The position numbers and the translations under genes were made by a program. From NCBI GenBank assembly GCA_007844125.1, contig CM017568.1:11231854-11295853 (forward strand): a DNA stretch of 64,000 nt, in the 5' to 3' direction. Positions 39,445 through 51,907 of the stretch are shown in pieces (positions within the stretch are counted from its first letter, which is position 1; every line of letters begins with the position of its first letter). The stretch comes from Sinonovacula constricta (taxonomy: Eukaryota; Mollusca; Bivalvia; Cardiida; Solecurtidae). The notes beneath the pieces are model-generated. The model had not been told where the DNA came from. It saw only the letters and a program-made list of their open reading frames with translations, and did not search any database.

Positions 39445-40119
39445 AGGTAATATCCGACAGTTTTGACCAAATATTTTTTCTCAAATAACCAAAGAAGTCA
39501 TTGTTACTTGAAAGGGCCCTGCAAAATGCTGTCACATGATCCCTAGATATATGTGAACAGTGAAACATAAATCCACACTAGTCATTGCAAACAGGCTTTT
39601 CCTATCCGAGCCACACTGCACAGTTAGCTGTCATTAAAAAAGGAAATCAAGTGACCACTTACTTTCAGTTCCCGTTACATACTCGCCCGGTTTCCACGAC
39701 TGGTTGGCCCAGTGTCAGGATAATGAAACTGGGTGTGGTATCATGCCAGATGTTCATGGCATGCTATACACAGTGATGGCAGCACTATATCTGCTTGAAG
39801 TGGACATCGTCTCCAGATAACTGAAATACTGTTGGTGATACGATAAACCCAACAAACAAACAAACATACTTGCCCGGGTTAAAAGCTCTGACGTCAGGTC
39901 TATTTTAAGCTGGAATTCCCATCATGCCTATTTATAGATTTGGATAGAATGGACATTTAACGACTACATTCATGACTTGTGGTGTTTTCCACTTGTGGTT
40001 GTGTTATAAGCAGCTTTTTTATAAACTAAAGTTTATGCATCGATTTTGCCCGAATTTTCTAGAACACTGGTAAAAACTGATACATGAATAAGATATAGAT
40101 AAGCTGTCGGATACCCCCT
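39445..40119 (+). mobile_element. M1 MITE with both ends, interrupted by a SINE
   Basis: The left end follows TTAA (39441-39444) and reads aggtaatatccgacag. The right end reads ctgtcggataccccct, followed by TTAA (40120-40123). A SINE-A (39691-39863) plus one target duplicate sits inside; without it the element is about 488 bp. No transposase is encoded, so this is a non-autonomous DNA transposon. TTAA targets are typical of piggyBac and Kolobok elements. Confidence 0.
39691..39863 (+). mobile_element. SINE-A, 5'-truncated, nested inside a TTAA-type MITE
   Basis: Only the 3' half is present, starting ttccacgactggttgg and ending aacaaacaaac. The flanks acatactcgcccgg (39677-39690) and acatacttgcccgg (39864-39877) form a 14-bp duplication with one difference. 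The host is the MITE at 39445-40119, so this SINE moved after that MITE had inserted. Confidence 0.
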
Positions 40120-40557
40120 TTAAATGCCATACCTGACAAGTATCGGCATGTTTGTAAACAATTTTAATCATTATATTTTCATTTGTCACCACACTGAATA
40201 AATAACATTATGGCTGATAAAGGTATCCTTTTCAAGTACTGACTATTTACTTTTCTTTATTCACTTTATTCATGTGTAACGATAGCATATTGTTTGGTTA
40301 TATTTTGGTGTTCATGCATTGTCGAGCAATCGAGTGTAAGCATTTATAGGCAAAACATTTTTTATTCACTTTACGCATCGCATTTTAACAAGTCTCCTCT
40401 ACTTTCTTATTGTGTAATCTACTCTTTAAGCAGCATGCGCAAGTATTCGCATGTTCGAACGAAACAAGTACCAGACAACGCTGTTATAAAATCCGGTATT
40501 GCGAGGATTAAACGTTGTTAACGCATAGCGAGTCATGATGTTTGTGAAGTATGTTAA

Positions 40558-41055
40558 AGATGGTATCCGACAGTTTGGACCAAAAATATTTTCATTAGGG
40601 CCTAATCATCTTAATAAACTATTGTTACCCGAACAAATATCGCAAAATGCTGTTTATTGATGTCCTACACCTGTCTGAAAAGTGAACCATAACGCCACAG
40701 TCGTCATTACAAACATGTATTTCTTATTTGAGCCACGCTGCACATTAAGCTATTTTTAAACTAAGACAACCACGTGACCACTTTTGTTTGAGTTCATCCA
40801 GGTCATTCGCTGTGTCGTCGATGTCTATTTCTAGCAGGAATCCCAATCGTTCTTATTTTATAGATTTGAAAAGAATGAACATTTTTAGTGTTGATTAACG
40901 AATTTTACTAACCTAAAATTAAGATAGTGTTGAAAGTCGTCGAACTTTAGACTAAAGTATGATTGTTTCTGCAGAAATTATGCACAAATACCCCAAACAG
41001 ACGTCAGATATTGATACATATAAATTAAGTATAGGCAAACTGTCGGACACCGGCT
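40558..41055 (+). mobile_element. M1 MITE, full-length (498 bp)
   Basis: TTAA at 40554-40557 precedes agatggtatccgacagttt. The right end reads aaactgtcggacaccggct at 41055 and is followed by TTAT (one change from TTAA). The interior matches the other copies, for example gagccacgctgca and tagatttgaaaagaatgaac. Confidence 0.
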
Positions 41056-42470
41056 TTATATAAAGCTTCAAGGCAAGCATATGTTAAACCTATCCAGGCA
41101 GTCAAATAAATTGCAAGCAACAGAGTACGTTGTTGCTATGTTTTTTAGATACTTTTAAAATATCCGATGTCCACGTATGGGAAATCTCTATGTTCTGACG
41201 GCGAACAAGGGTTCTATAGACAGTTTGGGATCTTAGGTACTCAAGCAATAGCAGGGTTGTACCGTACCTACTGCTGTCTGGATTCGCCAAGTTATAGCTC
41301 CCTCGAGCATGTTTCACTTGCTACAGTGCATGACTACGAGGAAACTGTCCCAGTACCTCTGTTGGGGTATAATCGGGTGGTAACGCTGTAGGCATTGTGA
41401 ACGGAGTACAGCAGATATCAGTGGATAGATAAATGCACTTGTGGGAAGATATAGATTTGCGTGCGACTTTATCTTATTGGATGTAATTGTGTGTGATCAA
41501 GTAAGTGGTCTTTTTTTTTGTCACCCACATTGTGTCTGCTTAAACGCGGATTATTTTTGCGCGGATTATTTTTTGCAGAGGTTTTCTAGAAGTAGATTGT
41601 AAACTAGAGATACTGATATGTTATCAATGCGAGTATCTAAGCGACGTAGAATGATGATTCGAGCTCTGAAAAAAAATGCCGTTTTTTAAATTCTATTGTT
41701 GCAGACAGTGTATAATATACATAAGGGATTGAGAGATGGGTAAACGTGTACTGGTAAGTTTTTATATACTAAATATCTGTAATTTCTCCAAGTTTGTCTC
41801 CTTTATCAACACTAGTACATAGATCAGAGAAGTACGACAGTTGGCTGCTATTTCGGAGCCGTGCCGTGAGAATATACAAACATAGTTAGCAATCAATTTC
41901 ATATTTAAACATAAGTAGTTTAATAAGCATTTAAGGTGATACAAAAGATGAATGTTGTTGCGTTGTTGTTGCTTTTTAATTTAAAATCGGAAGAACTCTA
42001 TTCCACGGTTGAAATGCTGCATTTGTTATGTGCAGCTAGTTAAACAATAGCAGTAAGTATCGAGCAATTACGATTTTTTGTATCTGTTTTTTCGTTGCGT
42101 TAACTCTCACTACAAATAATGCGACACACTCTGAATTCTACAAATGTTTTGCAAGTCAGCCATATTCGATCTCGAATACAAATAAAACTTAAAAAAATGT
42201 TATCTTGAGAATAATATTTGATATCTTTTTTATAACCGGTTTTTGACAGCAAAATGTTTTATCCTTCGCTACATTGCACAGGGGTTGCAGTTACAGTTTG
42301 CACAATGTTGCTGTGGAAACGCCCTCGTGTGTTTTATATCTCGAAAAGTGCTTCTTCAGCTGAAATTGGTAATGCAAAGGCTATAAGTGCACAAATACTG
42401 AGAATGACATAGGCGGCCCATGACATGACCCGATGGTGCTTACATCAATAACAATATTATATTTATTTAA

Positions 42471-42946
42471 AGGTGTTATCTGAAAGTTTGGTCCAAATAT
42501 TTTTTCCTCAAATATCAAATAATTCATTGGTATCTGAATAAGTCAGGCAAAATGCTGATCATTGATGCCAAAGACGGTGTGAACAGTCAATGATAAATCT
42601 CCACCCGTCATCGCAAAAATGTGTTTCCTATCTGAGCCGCTCTGCAGAGATAGATATTTTTTAAATAACCACGTGACCACATACTTTTATATTGTCATCC
42701 GGGTAATCCGCTCTGACGTCAATATCTATTTTTAGCAGAGATCACTATCGCGTATTAATAGAGTTGGAAAGACTGAACATTTAGAGTATTTTTTCGCGAT
42801 AAGTACCGCCTAACAATTTAGTTTTCAAAATCGTCTTTATATCGACTAAAGTATAAGTTTATGCAGAAAGTATGACCGAATTACCCAAAGCGGTGGTTAG
42901 ATATTCTTGCGTGTATTTAATATGGGCAAATTGTCCGATACCACCC
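42471..42946 (+). mobile_element. M1 MITE, full-length (476 bp)
   Basis: Perfect TTAA lies on both sides (42467-42470 and 42947-42950). The ends read aggtgttatctgaaagttt and aaattgtccgataccaccc. The interior shares cacgtgaccac, catccgggtaatccgctc and tgacgtcaatatctattttt with the other members. Confidence 0.
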
Positions 42947-44761
42947 TTAAGTATTATATCTATAGTAATTTTAATATTAAAATAAACGACAGAAAGGTAC
43001 TCAATAGAAAACCGTAGGACATCCTCGTTGTCCCAATGACATGCTTCACACTTTTAAGCATAGTTTTTTTATCTTTTCTATGCCAAGAATAGACATTCTA
43101 TCAACTCACCAATATTAGACATTTCATTTTTAACGTCTGGAGATATAAATCGCAACAATTAACCTCCATTAGCAGAAGGACCCAATCGTTGGTATCGATG
43201 TGACGTCACAGTGGACAATCTTGGAACCTAGCGTAGCAAGTCTATGGCCTTAATGCAATGACTTTTAGAACAACGTTAATATTTATATTTACAATGTGGT
43301 TTGCCCTCTTTTCTCTTTTTTAAATACCCAGACCACTAGACACCCATATGGCTGTTTTATGTACAGGGATATTCATATTTGCTTCATATATCAATTCTAT
43401 AAGCTATAAATATTCAATGATGTATATGGCCAATGCAAATGAACGACGATAAATACATGTACAATTATTGAATAACAACACGTATTTATTTATTTGAAAT
43501 ACCGTCTTTAAAAAGGTTAGCGGTTTTCGTGCCAGTTTTGCCTTCTACATGCCTCATCCATTCCATTCCAATGTTTTATCAGAAGCAAGTGTGTTAGGCA
43601 GTCTTGGGGATGTTGTTTATATTTAAGCGGCATGTTACAAGCACGTGTCGGCTCTGGTTTGTCTGTTCCTAGTGACGGATGGGAACAAGACAAGATGCTT
43701 AGTAAAATAACGTCTGACCCAACAGCCCTAGTCCCATCTTGTGTCTACGCAATCTTTCACAGTGCTTTCAAAACACACATTTTTGAATTACATTACATTG
43801 TATTTCCTTCTTAATTTACTGCATCTTTTTTACACTTATCTGTCTTTTTATGTTTTCAGTTTTGATTGTTTATATTTTGATGCTGTCTGAGATGTGGAGT
43901 CAATTTTGTTTGTTTATAAAACATCACAGAAATTACAGTGTGTCTTTAGGCTCTAATGATGGATGGGGAAAAAAGACAATTTAGATGCCCATTCCAATCC
44001 TGTCTGGTCGCATAGTCCAGTCTCAGACACCGTCTAAATACTACCGTCTTAGATGTTAGACAGATAGTAAGACAGATGCATGATTATGTCTGCGATACCT
44101 TAGAACTCTTAAGTTTTTGTTTTCTTGTGGAGTTTTCAATCGCTATTGTGTTTTATCACAAAAGCTTATCAGCGACATTTGTCTTTTAGCAGTTTGTATC
44201 GTAAATTAAAGGTAATATGTGTTTTGCTTCGACAGCAAATACGCTCGATAGTAAAATGCATTGTATTGGATGTAAATAAATGCCTCGTTGAGTTATAGGG
44301 ATTAAAGGAACGCAATAAATATGAGCAAACAGGCCTGCCTGTGGTTTTCGAGATATGGCGCCATTCCTGTTAAAGATGTATAGCAATACGCGTCTATTAC
44401 GACACATTAACATTGAAAAGGCATTATGTTACATGTATTTAATGTAAAGATTAGATTATAATATGCGTTTTTGTCATGTGCACGTGCAATACGTGCACCA
44501 ATATAGTAGCACTTTGTTTTCTTGAACTGACTACAGTCCCTATAAAGGTATCTATTTGCCTGGACACCAGACCTAATATCGGCACACATTTCTTATTTGT
44601 GGACTAAGTTCAGTTAAACAATTCTAATCTCGTAGTTACTGTGGAATTAAGTTCTTGTTTTAGGCGATTTATGCTTTTAGAAATGAGTTGGGTCAAAAAC
44701 TTGCGACAGAAGGGAAACATGCAAAGTTCGCATCATTATAATGATTTTTGTTTTATTGCAG

Positions 44762-44905
44762 GATGTCCCGAAACTATGTATCAAGCCTGCTGCTGTTGTT
44801 GCTGCTACTGATATGGCCCCATCAGAACGTGAGAGCTGCCTGGAAGTATTCCCGTAAAGCCAACAAACCATCCGACCTCTACCAGAATGACGCTGCCACA
44901 TACGG
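44762..44905 (+). CDS. Putative first coding exon of a secreted protein, family unknown (or a complete 48-residue secreted peptide)
   Basis: The ATG at 44763 follows a good 3' splice acceptor (T-rich tract ending ttttattgcag at 44761), so a noncoding upstream exon is likely. The frame encodes 48 residues. It starts MSRNYVSS, then has eight leucines in a row (residues 9-16, mixed CTG/TTG/CTA codons), then IWPHQNVRA. This is a textbook signal peptide with a V-R-A cleavage site after residue 25. The mature part begins AAWKYSRKANKPSDLYQ and ends NDAATYG; it is basic and hydrophilic and has no cysteine. At the 3' end the sequence TACGG/GTAAGT is a near-perfect donor that would split a glycine codon in phase 2. 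The same bases also read TAC GGG TAA, so an unspliced message would stop at 44909 after 48 residues. I do not recognise the family, and no matching next exon was identified by eye. The exon lies about 670 bp past block P3 and 775 bp before a 39-bp minisatellite. The signal peptide and splice signals are seen directly; expression is inferred. Confidence 0.
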
Positions 44906-45679
44906 GTAAGTGTGGGCAGGCCGCTGGTATCCTACACTGTAAATAACCGCTACTAACGCTAAGGCATTTTTTTTAGTTTCATGCTATGATGACAAGATAT
45001 ATTGCTACATGTTAAGCAGAAAATGTTATCGGATAGCTATCAGTAGATGCTAGCAGAATTGGATATACACAGTTTGCTATGTCCATCTTTTAAAACAAGC
45101 TAAGAGATAAGTCATATACTGTTAATGTATGTGTTTTGCTTTAAACATTTGGACGTGTGGTCATATTTAGTGCATGCACAAAATAATGCTTATAGCTACA
45201 TAGGAGAGCACCGTAACATGTTATAATTTCTGATATAACAAACTAGTGATGTTTTGCTTTTCTCTACATAAATACTACAGTGGAACACTATATTTATATG
45301 GCAGCATCCGAAGCTGTTTCCCGTCATTCACTACATGTATAATACAGACGCTCGATCCACCGCAAGCGACAGCTCATAGGCCTTTTTGTCATAAAGGGTT
45401 TTAATTGATTATGAAATACGAGAAACTTTAAATGGAACGTTATGCAAGGTACAACAATCAAAGGATTATCTGACTTATTTGTATCATGGAATACTGATTA
45501 AATAAAGTGTTTACAAAACAGTTTGTTATCACTCTGTGTAAGGACATGGCGGTCGATATACGGTGCAAGAAAATGAGCTTTAGTATAAAGACAATTTAAA
45601 AACTAAACATAATATTTTACGAATTGCAACCTGTATATATAACCGCTTCGGTAAATATAAGATCGTACGTGTAAAAACA

Positions 45680-47545
45680 TCCGCTACAGCTATTGAATGA
45701 TCGGACCTCGTAAAGCTACACACAACAGCTGTTAAATGATCGGACCGTGTAAAGCTACACACAACAGCTGTTGAATGATCGGACCGTGTAAAGATACACA
45801 CAACAGCTGTTAAATGATCGGACCGTGTAAAGACACACACTACAGCTGTTGAATGATCGAACCGTGTAAATATACACACTACAGCTGTTGAATGATCGGA
45901 CCGTGTAAAGATACACACAGCAGCTGTAAAATGATCGGACCGTGTAAATATACACACAACAGCTGTTGAATGATCGGACCGTGTAAATATACACACAACA
46001 GCTGTTGAATGATCGGACCGTGTAAAGATACACACCACAGCTGTTGAATGATCTGACCGTGTAAAGATACACACTACAGCTGTTGAATGATCGGACCGTG
46101 TTAAGCTACACACAACAGCTGTTGAATTACCGGACCGTGTAAAGCTACACAAAACAGCTGTTGAATGATCGGACCGTGTAAAGCTACACATTACAGATGT
46201 TGAATAATCGGACCGTGTAAAACTACACACTAAAGATGTTGAATGATCGGACCGTGTAAAGATACACACTACAGATGTTGAATGATCGGACCGTGTAAAG
46301 ATACACATTACAGATGTTGAATAATCGGACCGTGTAAAACTACACACTAAAGATGTTGAATGGTCGGACCGTGTAAAGATACACATTACAGATGTTGAAT
46401 AATCGGACTGTGTAAAACTACACACTAAAGATGTTGAATGATCGGACCGTGTAAAACTACACACTAAAGATGTTGAATGATCGGACCGTGTAAAGCTACA
46501 CATTACAGATGTTGAATAATCGGACTGTGTAAAACTACACACTAAAGATGTTGAATGGTCGGACCGTGTAAAGATACACACTACAGCTGTTGAATGATTG
46601 GACGGTGTAAAACTACACACAACAGCTGTTGAATGATCGGACCGTGTAAAGATACACACTACAGCTGTTGAATAATCTGAATGTGTTAAGATACACACAA
46701 CAGCTGTTGAATGATCGGACCGTGTAAATATACACACAACAGCTGTTGAATGATCGGACCGTGTAAAGATACACACTACAGCTGTTTAGTGATCGGACCG
46801 TGTAAAGATGCACACTACAGCTTTTGAATGATCTGACCGTGTAAAGATACACACAACAGCTGTTGAATGATCGGACTGTGTAAAGATACACACTACAGCT
46901 GTTGAATGATCGGACCGTGTAAAGATACACACTACAGCTGTTGAATGATCGGACCGTATATAGATACACACTACAGCTGTTGGATAATTGGACCGTGTAT
47001 AGATACACACAACAGCTGTTGGATAATTGGACCGTGTATAGATACACACTACAGCTGTTGGATAATTGGACCGTGTAAAGATACACACTACAACTGTTGG
47101 ATAATTGGAACGTGTAAAGATACACACTACAGCTGTTGGATAATTGGACCGTGTATAGATACACACTACAGCTGTTGGATAATTGGACCGTGTAAAGATA
47201 CACATTGCAGCTGTTGGATAATTGGAACGTGTAAAGATACACATTGCAGCTGTTGGATAATTGGAACGTGTAAAGATACACACTACAACTGTTGGATAAT
47301 TGGACCGTGTATAGATACACACTACAGCTGTTGGATAATTGGACCGTGTATAGATACACACTACAGCTGTTGGATAATTGGACCGTGTAAAGATACACAT
47401 TGCAGCTGTTGGATAATTGGAACGTGTAAAGATACACATTGCAGCTGTTGGATAATTGGAACGTGTAAAGATACACACTACAACTGTTTGATCATTGGAA
47501 CGTGTAAAGATATACGCTACAGCTGTTAGATGATCGGACCATGTA
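45680..47545. repeat. 39-bp minisatellite, about 48 units
   Basis: The unit is acacactacagctgttg, then aatgatcggaccgtg, then taaagat, 13 codons long. That is why long false frames (up to 398 codons) appear on both strands. A left subfamily has gaatgatcgg and a right one, from about 46975, has ggataattgg. It would lie in the first intron if the exon at 44762-44905 is spliced. Confidence 0.
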
Positions 47546-47886
47546 TTTAGACACTACAGCTGTTTGATTATTTGTACCGTGTGCAGAAACAGGCTACAGT
47601 TCTCTGATAATCAGACAATGTAAAGATACACAGGGTCGCACGATATTATATAAGCAGTTTATCTTGATCTTGCTCGGGGATTAATAATGACGTTGTTCGG
47701 GAACTGCTTGTTCAGCTTGTACATTTATAACTATGACATTTCTTTGAAATGTGTGAAATATTCGATTGACTTAAGATTAATACTGGTGTTCGTTTTGGCT
47801 TAAGATATGCTTATCCACTATACACACATAAACCTAAAACACAAATGAATAGTAACATGAAACAAAATGGAAAGAACTATGTGATC

Positions 47887-47998
47887 ACCAACTCTTACAG
47901 TATTAGAAACACGTACAGGTTTCACCAACTCTTACAGTATTAGAAACACGTACAGGTTTCACCAACTCTTACAGTATTAGAAACACGTTTCTAATACT
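47887..47998. repeat. 37-bp unit, two and a half copies, ending in a hairpin
   Basis: accaactcttacagtattag plus aaacacgtacaggtttc repeats at 47887 and 47924. The third copy breaks off within a palindrome with perfect 12-bp arms (agtattagaaac / gtttctaatact, 2-base spacer) at 47973-47998. Confidence 0.
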
Positions 47999-48027
47999 TG
48001 ACTATAGTTAACTTATTTTGTTCAATG

Positions 48028-48276
48028 GGCGCCTTTGGCGTAGTGGTAGAGTCGCCGATTTATAATTCCTCTGACTGCTTAGCCTCCCACCGCGTGGGTT
48101 CGAGTCCCGTTCTGAACGAATGTCTTAATGTGGGAAGGTCTTCCAGCTGACCTGCAGTGTGCCGGTGGTTCTACCTAGACATTTGTCTGGGAACTTACTC
48201 CACCAAAATTGCTGGACGTCGCTATAATGATCATTATTGGTCACCGCAATGTATCTCAAAAACATAACAAACAAAA
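48028..48276 (+). mobile_element. SINE-C, full-length copy
   Basis: The tRNA-like head runs from about 48028 to 48120: ggcgcctttggcg, A box near tagtggtagagtcg, and B box GGGTTCGAGTCCCG. It is followed by the conserved body (gtgccggtggttctacc, tggacgtcgctataatgatc) and a tail ending aacaaacaaaac. The long variable arm between the boxes suggests a Ser/Leu-type (class II) tRNA ancestor. Transcription by RNA polymerase III from the internal A and B boxes is expected for this element class. Confidence 0.
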
Positions 48277-49269
48277 CATTATTGATAGGGACGCGGAGTT
48301 TTATTATACTGTATGTAAATGCTGGTCTTGGTTTTATTTAATACACAAAAAGAATTCAAACTTCTAAATCCGATGGTTCACAAAGGATTAATACATGCCT
48401 CATAAACAAAACTGGGTTTAAAACTATATGTAATCCTTGGGCGAGATTGCTAAACTACACGTACTTAAACAAAATTGAAATATCCGCTTTTAAATGTAAT
48501 TTAAACAGTTGAATCATTTACTTACAGCTATGTAGGTTTTGTTTAGAACAAGACTCTCCGTCACAATTTTAATCATCTGGCCTCATATTCTCGTCATCTT
48601 GGTGGAAACAAAGCTGTTTTCTTTTAAGCAAATTATGCTATTAACGTGTAATTCAATCCGGCTTCAAAAGTGGCAAATACGTTAAGATCAGACGTATACC
48701 ATTTGAAGGGACAATGTACATCCACAGGACAACGTGTATAACACTGTAAGAAGTAAATTTTTAAAGAAGGTAAAAACGGCCGGATGAATAAATGCATTCT
48801 ACCGGACAACGGCCTTGGTGGCTGCTAATTAAAATCCAATTAGAAAATGTTGCCAGTGTTGTCACGAAGAGCGTGCCAAGAGGTCAGGTTTAAGGTTAGT
48901 GTTTGTTGATACCAACCGTGGACTTTTGATTCTTTATCGCTTAATCTTCATTTTGCAAAGGTTTTGTCCAATACATAGGGTCACAGTGTAAGGCTTAAGG
49001 TGTGGGGCGACAGGTTCAAAGACGCGACTTTCTTGTTTAACTTATGCTGAGATTGATGGTGAAACAAGTTATATTTTACCCGTATACGAAAGGTAATTAA
49101 CAGAAAGGTCAGTCAAATACACTTATAATTAATGTTAATTGAGACATCGGAGCCTGAAAGTGCAACAGGTTGTTTCCGATATTTTTTGTCAAATAAAAGG
49201 ATAAAAAGACGGTGCTTCAGTGGTCCTTGTTTGCTTGTTAATTAACAAAGGAATGACCATTTAACACTA
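48277..49269. other. No recognisable feature
   Basis: Spacer between a full-length SINE-C and the TA-rich/CTGT tract; no exon-like frame seen. Confidence 0.
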
Positions 49270-49403
49270 ATATATGATATATCAAATGAGTTTACTTATA
49301 TTATTATATAATTATATATAGTTACACATAAAAACGATATATAACTATATGATATATAATTATATTATATATATTATTATATGATATAATATATAATATT
49401 ATT
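49270..49403. repeat. TA-rich segment
   Basis: Almost pure A/T with many short palindromes (tatataattatata-like), directly abutting the CTGT microsatellite. No gene signal. Confidence 0.
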
Positions 49404-49640
<237 letters not shown>

Positions 49641-50397
49641 GTCTATCATCTATCTATTTAACCATCAATCCATTCATCCATCGATTCATCCACCCATCTG
49701 TCTATCTTGTAGAAAAGTAAATGGTGAAATTGTCAAGTATTGTTCATATCCTATCCACGACACTTTATGTTATTTTATGTTGTCATACTTTTTCTCCATT
49801 TCCGCATATTTGTGTATGTGTATTACGATTGTTCGCCATATGCCTATATTAGTAGCTATGGCAATGCTTTATGCCAATAAACATGAAATTGAATTGGCTT
49901 GAATATCTAGATATTGTAATGGTGAGCTATGCAATGTACTGGTAAACGTTCAATTATTTATAATTTTGCACATACAGAAGTAGTTGAACTGCGAAATACA
50001 TGTATTTCAACTTACTGTCATTGGGGATGGGGGCGACTAGGCCGTACATAATAACCAATTATGTCGTTAAAATTTAATTAAGAAAGTTCGATATGCCCTC
50101 AATTACCTTAGATCCTTTATAAAGCAGGTGGTTAATTGACTCTCTTGATACAAACTCGCTTCAACAAAACGTCTACCCATTACAACAATGTTATTTAGGA
50201 TGTGAGAAACATAAACAAGCCCGGGTATATCACGCTGCTCCAATTTCGGGTCTTTGATCTTGGCCAATTATTTAGATGTTACAAGCACGTAGAAACTAAA
50301 ACTAGGTTGCCATATAGATATGTATGTATGTACATAACAGAGCCACACAATTGTGTGTTGTTGTTGTTGTTTTGCTTTGCCTTGCATGCTGTACTGT

Positions 50398-50696
50398 GTA
50401 CAGGACCTGGTAGCATCCGACAAAGCGTCGCCTCAAGGTACGTGAGGCATCCGGCTCAAACCGGGGCCACGGCATACCAAGTCGTCAAAAAGGTAGTGTT
50501 ATAACTGCCCTGCAAACGCTCGAGCAAATATATTGGTTAGCCAGGAGTCAGGATTATATGACTGGGCGTGGCATCATGCCACGTGTTCACGGCATGCTAT
50601 ACACAGTAAGAACAGCACTATATCTGTTTAAAGTGGACACCGTCTCCTGACAGTTGAAAACCTGTTGGTAGGACTATAAACCCGTCAACGTACAAA
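50398..50696 (+). mobile_element. SINE-A copy, diverged
   Basis: The head is recognisable (caggacctggtagcatccg, then a weak B box near ggctcaaaccgggg). The central domain is partly deleted and diverged, and the tail reads cccgtcaacgtacaaac. No clear flanking duplication was found. The 100-codon frame that ends here is largely this element. Confidence 0.
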
Positions 50697-51044
50697 CAGT
50701 AATGTGATATCGTTTGAAGCCATTATAAATCTGACTGGCACAATGTTATGCAATGTACCTTCTTTATAACAGTTTTATGACAGATTGGGAAAAAAAATAT
50801 TGACAAAAGTAACTTTCTTTTAAATTTAGAAGCTTTAATATTGTAACTAGTGAAACAAGGATGAAAGCAAAAATGTCGTAAAAGCCCACTTAACATTTTA
50901 TTTTTATTTTATCATAACCCGGAACTTTTTTTTATGGTAGCCCAATTTGCTGCTGACTGGAGCACTGGATCCTTTTACATGCTAGTTTTAATACAGTCTT
51001 GTTACCCTCTGTAAATGGCACAATGTTTGCACACAAATCTCTAC

Positions 51045-51250
51045 CAGGGGTGGATCCAGAAAATTCTGGTGGGGCAGAGAGATATGAATCAAGATCCATT
51101 CAACTTTCTTGCAATAAATACTAGAAATGTATACAAAGTAAGGGGCCTTAACTTCTACCTAAACAGTCATCCGGCAACATTTACCCCCCCCCCCCCTCCA
51201 CTCCCCCGCGATTTCATCACTGAACTCTACATCAAATATGTTACGATTTT
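51045..51250 (+). mobile_element. CAGGGGCGGATCC-type element, one end only
   Basis: It starts caggggtggatccag and shares atgaatcaagatccattcaa-like sequence with the copy at 63202. It runs into a 13-base C run (51184-51196); the right terminus is not recognisable. Confidence 0.
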
Positions 51251-51464
51251 TCAAGGATTCAAGGAGGTTTGACTTCTATTGTTTTGTTCAGTCTTCTGTG
51301 AAATAAATTTCTTGTTTTAGATTGCTTTCTACCAATAACAGAATGTGATTTATACATAGTTTTTAAGACACAAATATGCGATATGTGGAAACTTTATTTA
51401 TATACGATCATTCAACTGTTTGATAAATCTTAATTTTAATACATTTAGAGAAATTTGATCTTAA

Positions 51465-51905
51465 AGGTGGTATCCTACAGTTTTGACCAAAATATTTTTT
51501 CCCGAATAACCAAATACGCCATTGTTACCTGAAAAGATCCTGAAAAATGCTGCCCATTGATGCTCTAAATCAGCGTGAACAGTGAAACATAAATCCCCAT
51601 TTCTCATTGCAAACGGGTATAACCTATCTGAGCCACGCTGCAGAGATACCGATTTTTAACTACGAAAACCACTTGACAACTCTCATTTGAGATAACATTA
51701 TATCGTCATCCGGGTAATCCGCTCTGACGCCGATATGTATTTTTAGCAAAGATTACTATAGTGATTATTTATAGATTTGGAATGGTTGAACTTCTAGAGT
51801 GTTTTCATAGCGATTTGTACTGTCTAGCAATATATTCGGTGTTCATCATTGCTAATACTAAAGTATGAGTTAACGCAAAAATTATGCCGTAATACCCACA
51901 AACAA
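51465..51905 (+). mobile_element. M1 MITE, right end lost where a 77-bp tandem array begins
   Basis: TTAA at 51461-51464 precedes aggtggtatcctacagttt. The interior is family-typical through aaaattatgccgtaataccc. The expected right terminal repeat is missing; the sequence passes into the tandem repeat at about 51908. Confidence 0.
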
Positions 51906-51907
51906 GA

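Larger units (their letters stand above)
40185..44090. repeat. Block P3 of a triplicated noncoding segment, upstream of the secreted-protein exon
   Basis: Anchors: cactgaataaataac (40192), gtcgagcaatcgagtgtaag (40321), agacagtttggga (41218), ggatagataaatgc (41422), gctgcatttgttatgtgc (42016), atttaagcggcatgttacaa (43621), agatgttagacagata (44052). It carries two intact M1 MITEs (40558-41055 and 42471-42946). Its end is about 670 bp from the exon at 44762. Confidence 0.

Noticed and set aside
41167..41391. 74-codon frame in block P3 as a conserved gene
   Set aside because: The corresponding parts of P1 and P2 do not keep the frame; similarity is at the nucleotide level only.
45580..47529. Frames of 194-398 codons with 13-residue repeats
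   Set aside because: Translation of the 39-bp minisatellite on both strands; no start, signal or non-repeat domain.
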